From a virus: 37,010 nucleotides of DNA. The DNA is taken from IMG/VR virus record IMGVR_UViG_3300046462_000163, positions 1-37,010 of that record; one strand, 5' to 3'. This document shows, piece by piece, positions 7,686 through 15,181 of the stretch. A model generated the notes under the pieces. The model was not told the DNA's origin. It saw nothing but the letters and a program-made list of their open reading frames with translations, and searched no databases. Every line of letters starts with the position of its first letter. Within the stretch, counting starts at the first letter, position 1. Made by a program: the position numbers and the translations under genes.

Positions 7686-7933
7686 CAGTAAAAACCCAAA
7701 ATGCCACTGTCTACCACGGCGGTAATCGCCGCTGGTTCACGCTGAACGCAGCATGCCGCGCCGAGGCCAAGAAGGCAATCAAGATGCGCTGCGAGTGCCA
7801 ACGTGGAGACTGGAATGGCAGTCAAGGAACGCCAGGTGAAATCTGCTTCTATCACGATCCGGCCAATTACCCGCGTCTGGTTCGCCGACTTGCCAGGATG
7901 CACAGAATCGCATACTTGGGAAATCTGCCATGA
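7682..7933 (+). CDS. Small basic hypothetical protein, 83 aa
   Basis: ATG 7682 overlaps the previous stop by four bases. The product begins MTVKTQNATVYHGGNRRWF and is rich in Arg and Cys, with CECQRGDW and CFYHDP segments, so it might bind metal or nucleic acid. No family is recognised. It is one of a run of five genes (7042-8948) joined only by ATGA or GTGA overlaps. Confidence 0.6.
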   Translation: MTVKTQNATVYHGGNRRWFTLNAACRAEAKKAIKMRCECQRGDWNGSQGTPGEICFYHDPANYPRLVRRLARMHRIAYLGNLP

Positions 7934-8328
7934 AAGCCGAACTACTCACCGGTGAAATAGTGACTCTGGAAAAGGGTTGCAATTGCATTACCCACAATGA
8001 GCCGCACTGGGTTCACATGGACACAGCCTGGCGCGAGAGCAATCGGAAGATGCTAGACCCAACCGGTAAGGACGCCATGCAGCAATATTTTGGCGCGATG
8101 GGGATCGCGGTGGAAGATTTGGCCCGACTCGACCAAAAGCTGCGCATGATGAAATCGCTCGGCATAAACCGGCTGATTCCGGAGGCGAGCGACGAATTGA
8201 CCGATATTCAGCGCCAAAAGATGCTGAACCATTTCGAAGACCTGCGGCCGCCAGAGCCAAAACAAACACCAGCAGAATACCTGGACACTAAAACACAAGT
8301 GCGAATCGAAGCGAAGGAAAGACTGTGA
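7930..8328 (+). CDS. Hypothetical protein, 132 aa
   Basis: ATG 7930 overlaps the preceding stop. The protein starts MKAELLTGEIVTLEKGCNC, followed by amphipathic helices that end in a charged tail (TQVRIEAKERL). There is no signal peptide or membrane segment and no motif I can name. Its stop overlaps the GTG start of the ASCH-like gene at 8325. Confidence 0.65.
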   Translation: MKAELLTGEIVTLEKGCNCITHNEPHWVHMDTAWRESNRKMLDPTGKDAMQQYFGAMGIAVEDLARLDQKLRMMKSLGINRLIPEASDELTDIQRQKMLNHFEDLRPPEPKQTPAEYLDTKTQVRIEAKERL

Positions 8329-8948
8329 AAGAACGACCAATCCTCTTTACCGGCGCCATGGTGCGCGCCCTGCTCTCCGGCGACAAAACGCAGACGCGCC
8401 GGATCGTGAAGCCACAGCCGGCAGTATCCGATGCCGGCAATCTTATGGGTGAATGGCTGCGCCGGCCACTTGATGGGCTGCTGCTGCCAAAGTTACAGGA
8501 CATCGCGATTCACTGCCCGTTCGGCCAGCCTGGTGATCGCCTCTGGGTGCGCGAATCTTTTTGGGGCTGCGACCTGCCGGGCTTCGGCGATCAACCATGC
8601 GTGGTCTACGACGACGAGTGGGTAGGCAAGGAATATCAGCCGGCAGCGGCTCGGCCATGGGCGCGCAAGTTTGGGCGAATCCCGTCAATCCACATGCCGC
8701 GCGATTGCAGCCGGATCCTTCTGGAGATTACCGCCATGCGCGTCGAGCGACTGCAGGACATTAGCGAGGCAGACGCAGCCGCCGAGGGTTGGCAGCGCCG
8801 TCCGGAATTATCGGACGACCCGACTGTTCACGCCGACGCCGCCCGCGACTGGTATAGCGACCTGTGGGAATCAATCAATGGTGCCGGCAGCTGGGCAGCG
8901 AATCCTTGGATCTGGGTAATTGAATTTAAGCGCATCGACGGAGAGTAA
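8325..8948 (+). CDS. ASCH/PUA-like phage protein, 207 aa
   Basis: The start is GTG 8325 (GTGA overlap with the stop before it), giving MKERPILFTGAMVRALLSG followed by KTQTRRIVKPQP. That opening, with CPFGQPGDRLWVRE (around residue 63) and a late WIWVIEFKRI, is typical of a widespread prophage protein family related to ASCH/PUA-like domains. Such folds bind RNA or modified nucleotides. No catalytic residues can be assigned with confidence. It lies near the end of the plus-strand early operon. The substrate is unknown. Confidence 0.7.
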   Translation: MKERPILFTGAMVRALLSGDKTQTRRIVKPQPAVSDAGNLMGEWLRRPLDGLLLPKLQDIAIHCPFGQPGDRLWVRESFWGCDLPGFGDQPCVVYDDEWVGKEYQPAAARPWARKFGRIPSIHMPRDCSRILLEITAMRVERLQDISEADAAAEGWQRRPELSDDPTVHADAARDWYSDLWESINGAGSWAANPWIWVIEFKRIDGE

Positions 8949-8949
8949 A

Positions 8950-9171
8950 ATGACCGACCAACAAACCTTGATAGAATGCGCTGCAAAGGCTGTGCAGATA
9001 TTCGCCGAGCAGCATCCACGGCCGTCCCAGGTCACGCAGGCCCAGGCGGCGCAGATGCTCGGTGTGAGCGCCCAGACCGTGGGCCGTATGGTGCGCGCCG
9101 GCCGGCTGCCGCTGAACAAGCTCGGGTATATCCCGATTTCGGTGATTGACCAAGCGCTGTTGGTTAAATAG
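8950..9171 (+). CDS. Helix-turn-helix protein, excisionase-like, 73 aa
   Basis: This short protein has one clear helix-turn-helix: QAAQMLGVSAQTVGRMVRAG (residues about 34-53) followed by RLPLNKLGYIPIS, the wing of excisionase/MerR-type DNA-binding domains. It sits two genes upstream of the candidate attP and integrase, and excisionase (Xis) genes commonly lie next to int. I therefore read it as a likely recombination directionality factor or regulator. The start is ATG 8950, one base after the preceding stop. A role as a transcription factor instead of Xis cannot be excluded. Confidence 0.65.
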   Translation: MTDQQTLIECAAKAVQIFAEQHPRPSQVTQAQAAQMLGVSAQTVGRMVRAGRLPLNKLGYIPISVIDQALLVK

Positions 9172-9179
9172 GAGAAGTC

Positions 9180-9365
9180 ATGAATGTACAAATTGAATTT
9201 TTGATGACGCATGACAGCGACGTTTACGATATTGGTCGCATTCCTTGCATTGGGGAGCATGTAGCCATTGGATTTAATGGATCTAGCCATGAGGTGAAAT
9301 CGGTGATTCATATTCTTGATGCAGACCCAGTTACGCAGGTACAAGCGATTGTGAGGGTGAAATGA
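9180..9365 (+). CDS. Small hypothetical protein, 61 aa
   Basis: AGGAGAAG precedes ATG 9180. The product begins MNVQIEFLMTHDSDVYDIG and is mostly beta-strand, resembling a compact SH3-like or barrel fold, but no family is recognised. It overlaps the NinX-like gene by four bases (9362-9365). Confidence 0.6.
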   Translation: MNVQIEFLMTHDSDVYDIGRIPCIGEHVAIGFNGSSHEVKSVIHILDADPVTQVQAIVRVK

Positions 9366-9733
9366 CAAAAACTAGCGAACTGACCGGCGCGCTGCTGGAT
9401 TATTGGGTAGCGAAGGCTAATGGCTATCCGCTTTGCGGTGACGCAATGCAAATAGATTACATCCTGATCGGGACCGGAGAAGGCGATCTTCAACGATTTT
9501 CTCCCTCCACCGATTGGTCAAAGGGCGGCAAGATCATCGAGCGCGAGCGCATTCACATTGCCTATATGCCGAGTGATGTACAACCAGAAGTGCCGCGTTG
9601 GTATGCCAACCTACACTCACGGCTCAATGCTAATGGTAGCCGCTCTCAAGTTGGGCCTACGGCATTGATTGCTGCCATGCGCTGCTACGTCGCTATCAAG
9701 TTCGGTGATGAAGTGCCGGATGTCCCGGCATAG
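9362..9733 (+). CDS. NinX-like protein (DUF2591), 123 aa
   Basis: The sequence begins MTKTSELTGALLDYWVAKAN, then SPSTDWSKGGKIIERERI, and ends GPTALIAAMRCYVAIKFGDE. These are the three conserved blocks of the DUF2591 or NinX family found in lambdoid phage nin regions. The biochemical function of the family is not known. It is the last gene of the plus-strand early operon, just before the candidate attP and the integrase. Confidence 0.8.
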   Translation: MTKTSELTGALLDYWVAKANGYPLCGDAMQIDYILIGTGEGDLQRFSPSTDWSKGGKIIERERIHIAYMPSDVQPEVPRWYANLHSRLNANGSRSQVGPTALIAAMRCYVAIKFGDEVPDVPA

Positions 9734-9954
9734 AGTTGCCACACCTTCATTACACCTTTTGCCCGCAGAGCCGCATAAACACTCACTTCGAGTTTCCGGC
9801 CTCGGGCACCACTATGCCGAATGGAATGTAATTCACCAACTGACATTTCCATTCAAATCAATGAGTTAGAAAAAAGTGCTGGAAGAATATATCGCTGACA
9901 TCGATATTAAATTACACTTCACTCCACTTTTTCTACACTTCAAACTACACCTCA
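9734..9954 (+). other. Candidate attP with integrase arm-site repeats
   Basis: This 221-base gap before the integrase holds no gene I can support. It contains five copies of the motif [TC]ACAC[CT]T[CT]A or a close variant: 9740-9749, 9751-9759, 9913-9921, 9934-9942 and 9946-9954. Two groups of short direct repeats flanking an interval beside int is how arm-type sites bracket an attP core. The interval includes TTCGAG (9787) and CTCGGGCACCA (9801-9811), which faintly resemble a tRNA 3' end. The other side of int has no free space. The location is inferred; the core is not proven. Confidence 0.45.
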
Positions 9955-10962
9955 ATGGCAAGTATCCAGAAAGTCGGCGCGAGCTGGAAGGCTCAGATTG
10001 CCATCCTCGGCCGCCGCGAGAGCAGATCGTTCAAGACGAAGCGCGAGGCTGAGGCATGGGCCGGCCGTCGGGAAACTGAGATCAGGGATGCCAAGAACCT
10101 GCATCCTGGCGAGCGCCACACGCTGCTGGATGCGCTGCGCAAGTATGCTGAGGAAGTATCCCCTACCAAACGTGGGGAGCGCTGGGAGACGCTGCGGCTC
10201 AATGCCTTCGAACAGCATGCGCTGCCGCTGACAAAGCCGATCGGGAAGATTGTGCCAGAAGACTTGGCAACCTGGCGTGACAGCCGGGCCAAGATTGTGC
10301 AGCCGGGCACCATCCTGCGGGAAATCAGCCTGCTATCGGCGGTCCTAGAATCGGCCCGGCGCGAATGGCGCTGGATCGACCAGAACCCGCTGCGGGACAT
10401 GCGCAAGCCGAAAGAGCCGAAGCACCGCAAGACGCTCATCAGCCGGCCGCAGCTCAAGCGCATGCTGCGCCAGCTGGGATATGTCAAAGGGAAGGTTCGG
10501 ACGATCACTCAGGCGGTGGCCTGCTGCCTGCTACTGGCTCTGCGCTCAGGAATGCGCGCCGGCGAGCTATGCGAGTTGACCTGGGACCGGGTGCACACCG
10601 GCTACTGCCAGCTGGTAAAAACGAAGAATGGCACCGAGCGCGATGTGCCGCTGACGCCCAAGGCGCGGGCAATCATCGAGCAGATGCGGGGATTTGACGA
10701 GGAACTGGTGTTCGGATTGAAAGCACAGACATTGGATGCCCTCTTCCGGCGCGCGCGAGAACGGGCTGGGCTATCGGGATTCACCTTCCACGATTCGCGC
10801 CATACGGCCGCTACATGGATCGCCGGCCGCATGCAGTCAAACGGCATAGCCGCCCAGCAAGCTGTCTTCGACCTCTGCAAGATGTTCGGCTGGACCAAAC
10901 TCGACCAAGCGCTGGTCTACTACAACGCCAGCGCTGCCGACATCGCCAAGCGGATTCTCTGA
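9955..10962 (+). CDS. int: Tyrosine integrase, 335 aa
   Basis: The catalytic set of a tyrosine recombinase is present: Arg in SGMRAGELCELTW (about residue 201), HDSRHTAATW (His and Arg about 279-283) and the nucleophile Tyr in ALVYYN near the C-terminus. The N-terminal 50 residues resemble the arm-binding domain (MASIQKVGASWKAQI), and residues 60-160 form the core-binding domain. It would insert the phage genome into the host chromosome. Start ATG 9955 lacks a clear ribosome site and abuts the candidate arm sites, so bound integrase could limit its own expression, which is inference. The gene ends one base before the convergent Rz gene. Confidence 0.93.
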   Translation: MASIQKVGASWKAQIAILGRRESRSFKTKREAEAWAGRRETEIRDAKNLHPGERHTLLDALRKYAEEVSPTKRGERWETLRLNAFEQHALPLTKPIGKIVPEDLATWRDSRAKIVQPGTILREISLLSAVLESARREWRWIDQNPLRDMRKPKEPKHRKTLISRPQLKRMLRQLGYVKGKVRTITQAVACCLLLALRSGMRAGELCELTWDRVHTGYCQLVKTKNGTERDVPLTPKARAIIEQMRGFDEELVFGLKAQTLDALFRRARERAGLSGFTFHDSRHTAATWIAGRMQSNGIAAQQAVFDLCKMFGWTKLDQALVYYNASAADIAKRIL

Positions 10963-11487
10963 TTATTGAAGCTTGACCGCTATTTTCTTTATTTCGTCTC
11001 TGACGGCGTTGTAGTCGTCGACGCAGGTGTTGAGGTCGCGCACCGATCCATCAGCGTCTGTGGCGATTGAGACAAGAGAGTCAGCAAACGCAGGCAATAG
11101 TTCGGTTCTTGTTTCTTGACTGTCGCCGGCAACGGTGGTATTTCCGGTATCGGCGTTTTGACGAGCCGCGCGGGTGGCGACTGACAAGCGCACAGCACCG
11201 CTGCGGATATCAGCGCGCAAACTATCGATTGTGACTTTTGCATCGTAATTCTCCTTTTGGTGATTCTGCTCGTTGACATCCAGGCGCTTCGCCAGGGTGC
11301 GCTCGCCGGTAGCCACTATCGTCGTGGCTTCCGTTTTTGCTTCGGCTACTGCTGCATCGGCCTTGGCAACTTTAAGCGCGGCCGCCTTCGATTCAGACCG
11401 ATGCCCATGGAAGTCGCCGGCGCCGAAGGCCAGACCGATGCTCAGGAGAACGGCCAGCCACAGACGAGGATCGAGTATCGTGATCAT
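10963..11487 (-). CDS. Rz: Rz i-spanin
   Basis: The 174-residue protein has one N-terminal membrane segment (LWLAVLLSIGLAFGAG, residues 9-24) and a long charged helical periplasmic part, the design of inner-membrane spanins. With Rz1 it would join inner and outer membranes and fuse them in the last step of lysis. It follows the endolysin with a four-base ATGA overlap and contains the Rz1 gene in another frame. It stops immediately against the stop of int on the opposite strand, with no spacer. Confidence 0.9.
   Translation of the reverse strand: MITILDPRLWLAVLLSIGLAFGAGDFHGHRSESKAAALKVAKADAAVAEAKTEATTIVATGERTLAKRLDVNEQNHQKENYDAKVTIDSLRADIRSGAVRLSVATRAARQNADTGNTTVAGDSQETRTELLPAFADSLVSIATDADGSVRDLNTCVDDYNAVRDEIKKIAVKLQ
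10989..11243 (-). CDS. Rz1: Rz1 outer-membrane lipoprotein spanin, nested in Rz
   Basis: This 84-residue frame lies wholly inside Rz in a different frame, as in lambda. ATG 11243 has a strong AGGAG site seven bases upstream, inside the Rz coding sequence. The signal peptide MQKSQSIVCALISAAVLCAC ends in the lipobox LCAC, and the mature protein is rich in proline (PPARLVKTPIPEIPPLPA), both classic Rz1 traits. It is expected in the outer membrane, contacting Rz across the periplasm. It is somewhat longer than lambda Rz1. Confidence 0.9.
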   Translation of the reverse strand: MQKSQSIVCALISAAVLCACQSPPARLVKTPIPEIPPLPATVKKQEPNYCLRLLTLLSQSPQTLMDRCATSTPASTTTTPSETK

Positions 11488-11996
11488 GGCAAATCCTTTT
11501 CACATAGTGCGCGCTCGGCAGAGCGACGTTTGACAAGGCCAGGAAGTATCTTGCCGCCAGCGTAGACCCACTGCGGTCGACCGCTATCGCTTTCATTCAT
11601 CGCGCGACAGGCGCCGCGGAAGTCGCCGTCATTGAAGCGGCGGGCCGTGGTGCTGTCGCAATAAGCGCTGGTGCCGATGTTGTAAGCCCAGGACACAGCG
11701 GCCGCCAGCTGGTAGGTGCGCCCTTTGAGCACTGGTGTGCATTTCAGCACTGGCTCGGCGTGGCCGACCAGCCCATTTTCAAGAGATTCCTGACACTCGG
11801 CTTTGCTGTAGGCTTGGCCGACAACGACATTCTTGGTATCGCCGCTGCATTTTGTGGCTATGCCGATCGGATCCCGATAGCCCTTAAAAATCGTGCCTTC
11901 GAAGTTCGGCACGATCACCAGCAGGATCGCCGCAGCGCCAGCGCCGACAATGCTGACCAACGTTTTCTTGCCTGGAGCTTTTGGTTGATCAGCCAT
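11484..11996 (-). CDS. SAR endolysin, GH24 lysozyme (P21 R-like), 170 aa
   Basis: Start ATG 11996 gives MADQPKAPGKK followed by a weakly hydrophobic Gly/Ala-rich segment (TLVSIVGAGAAAILLVIVP, residues 12-30), the signal-arrest-release type. The catalytic triad spacing matches T4-type lysozyme: Glu33, Asp42 (nine later) and Thr48 (six later). The enzyme would be secreted by the host Sec system, held in the membrane, and released to cut peptidoglycan when the holin depolarises the cell. An in-frame GTG upstream would add 13 residues but lies inside the holin gene. It overlaps holin and Rz. Confidence 0.9.
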   Translation of the reverse strand: MADQPKAPGKKTLVSIVGAGAAAILLVIVPNFEGTIFKGYRDPIGIATKCSGDTKNVVVGQAYSKAECQESLENGLVGHAEPVLKCTPVLKGRTYQLAAAVSWAYNIGTSAYCDSTTARRFNDGDFRGACRAMNESDSGRPQWVYAGGKILPGLVKRRSAERALCEKDLP

Positions 11997-12207
11997 TACC
12001 GTCACCACGTTTTTTTTGGTCGATGACACGACCAATCATTCCCAGAAAAATCAGGGCCACCGTGAGGCCCTGCACGATACCAACGGGGATGCTGGCCTTC
12101 ATATCCTCCGGGATATACATCCAGGCCCCTTGAATCGAACCAGCGAGCGTCATGCACCACATGGATATCCACTTCCAGCACTCTTTAGCGTCATCGACAA
12201 GTTTCAT
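11989..12207 (-). CDS. Holin, two membrane segments (DUF7940-like), 72 aa
   Basis: The small protein has hydrophobic stretches at residues about 14-31 (ISMWCMTLAGSIQGAWMY) and 42-62 (VGIVQGLTVALIFLGMIGRV), followed by a charged C-terminus DQKKRGDGNG. It is the first gene of the holin-endolysin-spanin cassette, and its stop overlaps the endolysin start by eight bases. With a SAR endolysin, a pinholin-type small hole is the expected mechanism, since only depolarisation is needed. That is inference. ATG 12207 has a GGGGTG site upstream. Confidence 0.82.
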   Translation of the reverse strand: MKLVDDAKECWKWISMWCMTLAGSIQGAWMYIPEDMKASIPVGIVQGLTVALIFLGMIGRVIDQKKRGDGNG

Positions 12208-12266
12208 TTTTCACCCCAAATAATTTCCGATTTGCATTAAAAAATCTATATTTCCATCTGAACATA

Positions 12267-12272
12267 TATAAT
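12267..12272 (+). promoter_or_regulatory. Candidate -10 box for the PhyH-type gene
   Basis: A perfect TATAAT lies 42 bases upstream of the GTG start on the plus strand, in the very AT-rich gap 12208-12313 between the holin and this gene. The -35 at the right distance (12244-12249) matches poorly, so the call rests on the -10 and on the need for a separate promoter, because every adjacent gene runs the other way. Confidence 0.4.
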
Positions 12273-12313
12273 TAACATCATGTTTCAAAACCGATTAACG
12301 ATTGGAGACTGCT

Positions 12314-13168
12314 GTGTTAAAGCAAATTTTTAAGCGCTTCTCGAATGCGCTACAAACCGACAGCGTCATAAAAGCAAAAAATCAGATAGAAACGGACGGC
12401 TTTTGTGTGCTAAAAAACGTTCTCTCATCGGAAGAATGCGACGCCATCACAGCAAGTTTCGATGATTATGTTTTGCAAAATCAGGCTGAGGCCGATCAAT
12501 TCACACTCACCACCAAGCGGCATTCTCGTTTATGCAATATGCACCTGGTGAGCGAGCCGGCAAGGACTGCCATTTCCAAGGAAAAGGTAATGGCCGTCCT
12601 CGATGAATTCTTCGGCGATCGCGCTTATGTTGCGACCTCTCTTTTCTTTGAACAATCTAGCGAACAGGGTATTCACCGCGATACCCCTTTTTTCCACACG
12701 ACTCCGAAAATGATTTTCTGCGGAATCTGGTTTGCCTTAGAAGACGTTCACCCAGACGCCGGCCCACTTCGTTATTTCCCTGGCGGCCATCGCATCAAAA
12801 TCACCCCGCCGAAAGTAGATTCGCCTGATCAAATTGGCGAAGCATTTTCCAACTACTGCAAAGACATCGTGAATCAAGTAAGTGCAGCCGGAATTCAAGA
12901 ACAGTTGGCCTTTATAAAAAAGGGTGACTGCTTCATTTGGCATCCAGAGCTTCCACATGGCGGATCTCCGATCCTTTCTCCTGGCATGACGCGTAAAAGC
13001 ATGGTGTTTCATTGCGCGCCCGAATCAACAGTCATGCACGGCCCGGAACAATTTTTCGGAGTTACGCCCTTCTCAACGAGTGCCCCACATACTGCCCATC
13101 TGATCCCGCTTAAAGAGGGCCGGAAGATGATGGATCACGGCACTCCTATATTTGCAACCAACGGATAA
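12314..13168 (+). CDS. PhyH-family Fe(II)/2-oxoglutarate dioxygenase, 284 aa
   Basis: The protein shows the iron-binding triad of phytanoyl-CoA dioxygenase-like enzymes: His121 and Asp123 in GIHRDTPFF and His215 in LPHGGSP. Arg227 in GMTRKSMVFHC is placed to bind 2-oxoglutarate. Substrate is unknown; family members hydroxylate small molecules, lipids or natural products. GTG 12314 is preferred because GGAG (12304-12307) lies six bases upstream; the TTG at 12302 would overlap that site. It is the only plus-strand gene inside the late block, AT-rich, and convergent with the next gene with a two-base gap. That fits a lysogenic-conversion (moron) gene. Confidence 0.82.
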   Translation: MLKQIFKRFSNALQTDSVIKAKNQIETDGFCVLKNVLSSEECDAITASFDDYVLQNQAEADQFTLTTKRHSRLCNMHLVSEPARTAISKEKVMAVLDEFFGDRAYVATSLFFEQSSEQGIHRDTPFFHTTPKMIFCGIWFALEDVHPDAGPLRYFPGGHRIKITPPKVDSPDQIGEAFSNYCKDIVNQVSAAGIQEQLAFIKKGDCFIWHPELPHGGSPILSPGMTRKSMVFHCAPESTVMHGPEQFFGVTPFSTSAPHTAHLIPLKEGRKMMDHGTPIFATNG

Positions 13169-13170
13169 TT

Positions 13171-13470
13171 TCATTTTCTGCTGCCAGTTATTTGCATCCT
13201 AGCGATGCGCTCCAGCGAGTCGATGCGTAAATCCTGTTTGTCATCGGTTCGCTGGATATCTGAAATGACAGCTCGCAAATGGTCAAATTGACCGTCACGA
13301 TTGTCCTGTCGCTTGTCAGCCTTTTCCTGCCAGATGAGCATCTGATCGATTTTGTTGCTCATCAACGCCCCATTCCAGCTCAAGCCACAAAGAAAACTGA
13401 TGGTGATGCCGGCGATCCCGATCAACCACATGAGAGAAATTTTTGTGTCGAGGATTTTGTGATCGGTCAT
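13171..13470 (-). CDS. Small membrane protein with coiled coil, 99 aa
   Basis: ATG 13470 follows AAGGGA. The product begins MTDHKILDTKISLM, has one membrane segment (residues about 13-36, WLIGIAGITISFLCGLSW) and then a charged coiled coil ending in LERIARMQITGSRK. It lies between the tailspike group and the lysis cassette in the late operon. Possible roles include accessory lysis regulator or envelope protein, but I recognise no family. An anti-holin is conceivable only from position. Confidence 0.65.
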   Translation of the reverse strand: MTDHKILDTKISLMWLIGIAGITISFLCGLSWNGALMSNKIDQMLIWQEKADKRQDNRDGQFDHLRAVISDIQRTDDKQDLRIDSLERIARMQITGSRK

Positions 13471-13491
13471 TTTATTTCCCTTCAAGCTTTA

Positions 13492-13644
13492 TCATGCTTG
13501 GTCAGCATTGTTCTGCGGCGCTTCACTTGGCGCCGGCTTCAATGCCTGTATATGGCTGATCAAGCCCGCAACTTCCGCATATGGTTTGGTCGAAAGGTAA
13601 TCGCCGATCGCCTGCAAAAGTTCTTTAGGAATGAGAAAGTTCAT
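13492..13644 (-). CDS. Small hypothetical protein after the tailspike, 50 aa
   Basis: ATG 13644 overlaps the tailspike stop in a TCAT/ATGA junction. The 50 codons read MNFLIPKELLQAIGDYLSTK and end NNADQA, with two amphipathic helices and a Pro/Ala linker. Similar short proteins follow structural genes in other podoviruses, but no function is known to me. The overlap with a real gene and the good codon use are the support for the call. Confidence 0.6.
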   Translation of the reverse strand: MNFLIPKELLQAIGDYLSTKPYAEVAGLISHIQALKPAPSEAPQNNADQA

Positions 13645-15086
13645 GTCGTGGAATCCGTGAAAAGGCCAATGGCAGATAAGGCCGTCATCAAGGAAGCGAG
13701 AGCAGCATTGCCGCCCTTTGATCCGGATATGACCTGCTTGCCTACTGGCGCTTGATTATAAAATCCGATAGCGGCACCATTCAATTTAAGCACTTGTGAA
13801 CCATTGCTTTGAAATACCAGCAATCCTGCTGTTGGCGTATCAAAAATAATATTCCCGGAACCATCGCCAGAGATCGTCAAGCACCTGGTACGCACATTTG
13901 AGCCATTGCGATAAAAGCCGTTAATAGGCTGCATCCCAGTACTAGCCGTTAATGCAGCCGTGCCAATTTCTAAGGCTGTAAAAGCACATCCGTCATCAGA
14001 AAGGAAAGCTCGCTGCCATTTTTTGGGGGGGGAAGAAAAGGCCCCAAGCGCACCGCACCAAAAGCCGATGGAATTTGACGGTTCTACCGTCGAACCTCCG
14101 ACGACATTTACACCGATAGGGACACTGTTTACATTGGTGACATTTATATCGAATTCACCGCCCCAAACGGTAGTGGCGAAACCATTATCGATAGACCTTG
14201 AATTGAAACCCCACACCAAGGAATTGGTTGCCTCGCAATTAGCCTCCCCATATACGGCCACGCCGTTTGTTCCAGCGCCGCCAGTCGGCGCTGCATTTTT
14301 CACATATCCAGCAATGCCGATGCCGTTACCAGAATTGGCTGCAGTAGCTGGAATATTGACAGAGCCGGTGATGCCGATAATATTGGGATGCGTGCCAAAT
14401 TGACGGACACCGTAACTACCAAGATCAACACTGAGACCTTCATAATTTTGCGCTGCCGTTGTGGTCCAGTTAGATAAACCGGAAGGATTGTTGAGATAGC
14501 CAATATCTACACCGGAATTCACTAATGTTCCTGAACCGCTATTGGTGATCAAGGCGGAATTCCGAATGATCCCTTTGGTTAGCGGAATGGTGACTGGTGT
14601 AGTCGTATTGACTGGTGATCCTGGTGAAATTTCTACCAGAGGAAATGCGGTAATTGCAGCAGCCAAAGAGCCGCCAAAATCAGTTCCAAAATCTTGCACA
14701 TTGACTATATCGCGTAATTTTGATTGAACTGTCCGAGCAACAGCTCCCGTTCCAGCCTGCAAGAATCCAACCAAAGACGACCCGGATGGCGCCGCCAAAT
14801 TAACTGCTAATCCAGTTGAAGAAGTATCGGAAATAACCTGATCCCAAATCAAATTACCGAGACTATCCTGTAAAACTTGCCGATAATCACCGGAACCCCA
14901 AATAACTGCTTGGCCACGCGCATCTAAAGGGATTGGATTCGCATTTGCAATCGTCAATGCCTTATCCTGATAAGTGGTTTTCGGAGTGCTGGTTCCTGGT
15001 ATATAGTGATAAACATTTCCACCATTGAGTGGCAGACCAGAGCCATCGATGAATTGTTGCTTACCGTTTGGCAGTTGTGAGGACAT
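13641..15086 (-). CDS. Tailspike/tail fibre with P22-type head-binding domain, 481 aa
   Basis: Residues about 1-95 match the P22 tailspike N-terminal domain that docks on the tail hub: FIDGSGLPLNGGNVYHYIPG, ALTIANANPIPLDARGQ and DSLGNLIWDQ. The rest is Gly/Ser/Asn-rich beta structure, presumably a trimeric shaft with the receptor-binding part. No polysaccharide-cleaving motif is visible, and the protein is shorter than P22 gp9 (667 residues), so it may bind rather than degrade its receptor. A run of eight C and six A on the coding strand (around 14019-14032) lies within SSPPKKW. Specificity cannot be told from sequence. Confidence 0.85.
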   Translation of the reverse strand: MSSQLPNGKQQFIDGSGLPLNGGNVYHYIPGTSTPKTTYQDKALTIANANPIPLDARGQAVIWGSGDYRQVLQDSLGNLIWDQVISDTSSTGLAVNLAAPSGSSLVGFLQAGTGAVARTVQSKLRDIVNVQDFGTDFGGSLAAAITAFPLVEISPGSPVNTTTPVTIPLTKGIIRNSALITNSGSGTLVNSGVDIGYLNNPSGLSNWTTTAAQNYEGLSVDLGSYGVRQFGTHPNIIGITGSVNIPATAANSGNGIGIAGYVKNAAPTGGAGTNGVAVYGEANCEATNSLVWGFNSRSIDNGFATTVWGGEFDINVTNVNSVPIGVNVVGGSTVEPSNSIGFWCGALGAFSSPPKKWQRAFLSDDGCAFTALEIGTAALTASTGMQPINGFYRNGSNVRTRCLTISGDGSGNIIFDTPTAGLLVFQSNGSQVLKLNGAAIGFYNQAPVGKQVISGSKGGNAALASLMTALSAIGLFTDSTT

Positions 15087-15181
15087 GATTTTCTTTCAAA
15101 ATGTTGACACTATTTTTAATAAAACTTGCTCTGAAAATCGGTGCCGTAGTCTTCATCGGCGCTTTTTCTGCCATTGATGAT
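15087..15181. other. Intergenic gap between ejection protein and tailspike
   Basis: This 95-base, AT-rich gap holds no convincing gene. A weak GCCG-N10-CGGC stem followed by CTTTTT reads as a terminator only on the plus strand, where nothing needs ending. A TTGACA on the plus strand (around 15102) has no matching -10. It may simply be a 5' leader for the tailspike mRNA. Confidence 0.4.

Noticed and set aside
9787-9811. tRNA gene or 3' half in the attP region
   Set aside because: TTCGAG and CTCGGGCACCA are present but two bases too far apart for a T-arm, and no 5' half exists. Retained only as a hint for the att core.
14019-14032. Programmed ribosomal frameshift in the tailspike at C8-A6
   Set aside because: The frame is complete without shifting, and no stimulatory structure or useful alternative frame was seen.
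15087-15181. Promoter from TTGACA on the plus strand
   Set aside because: No -10 at a workable distance and no plus-strand gene downstream.
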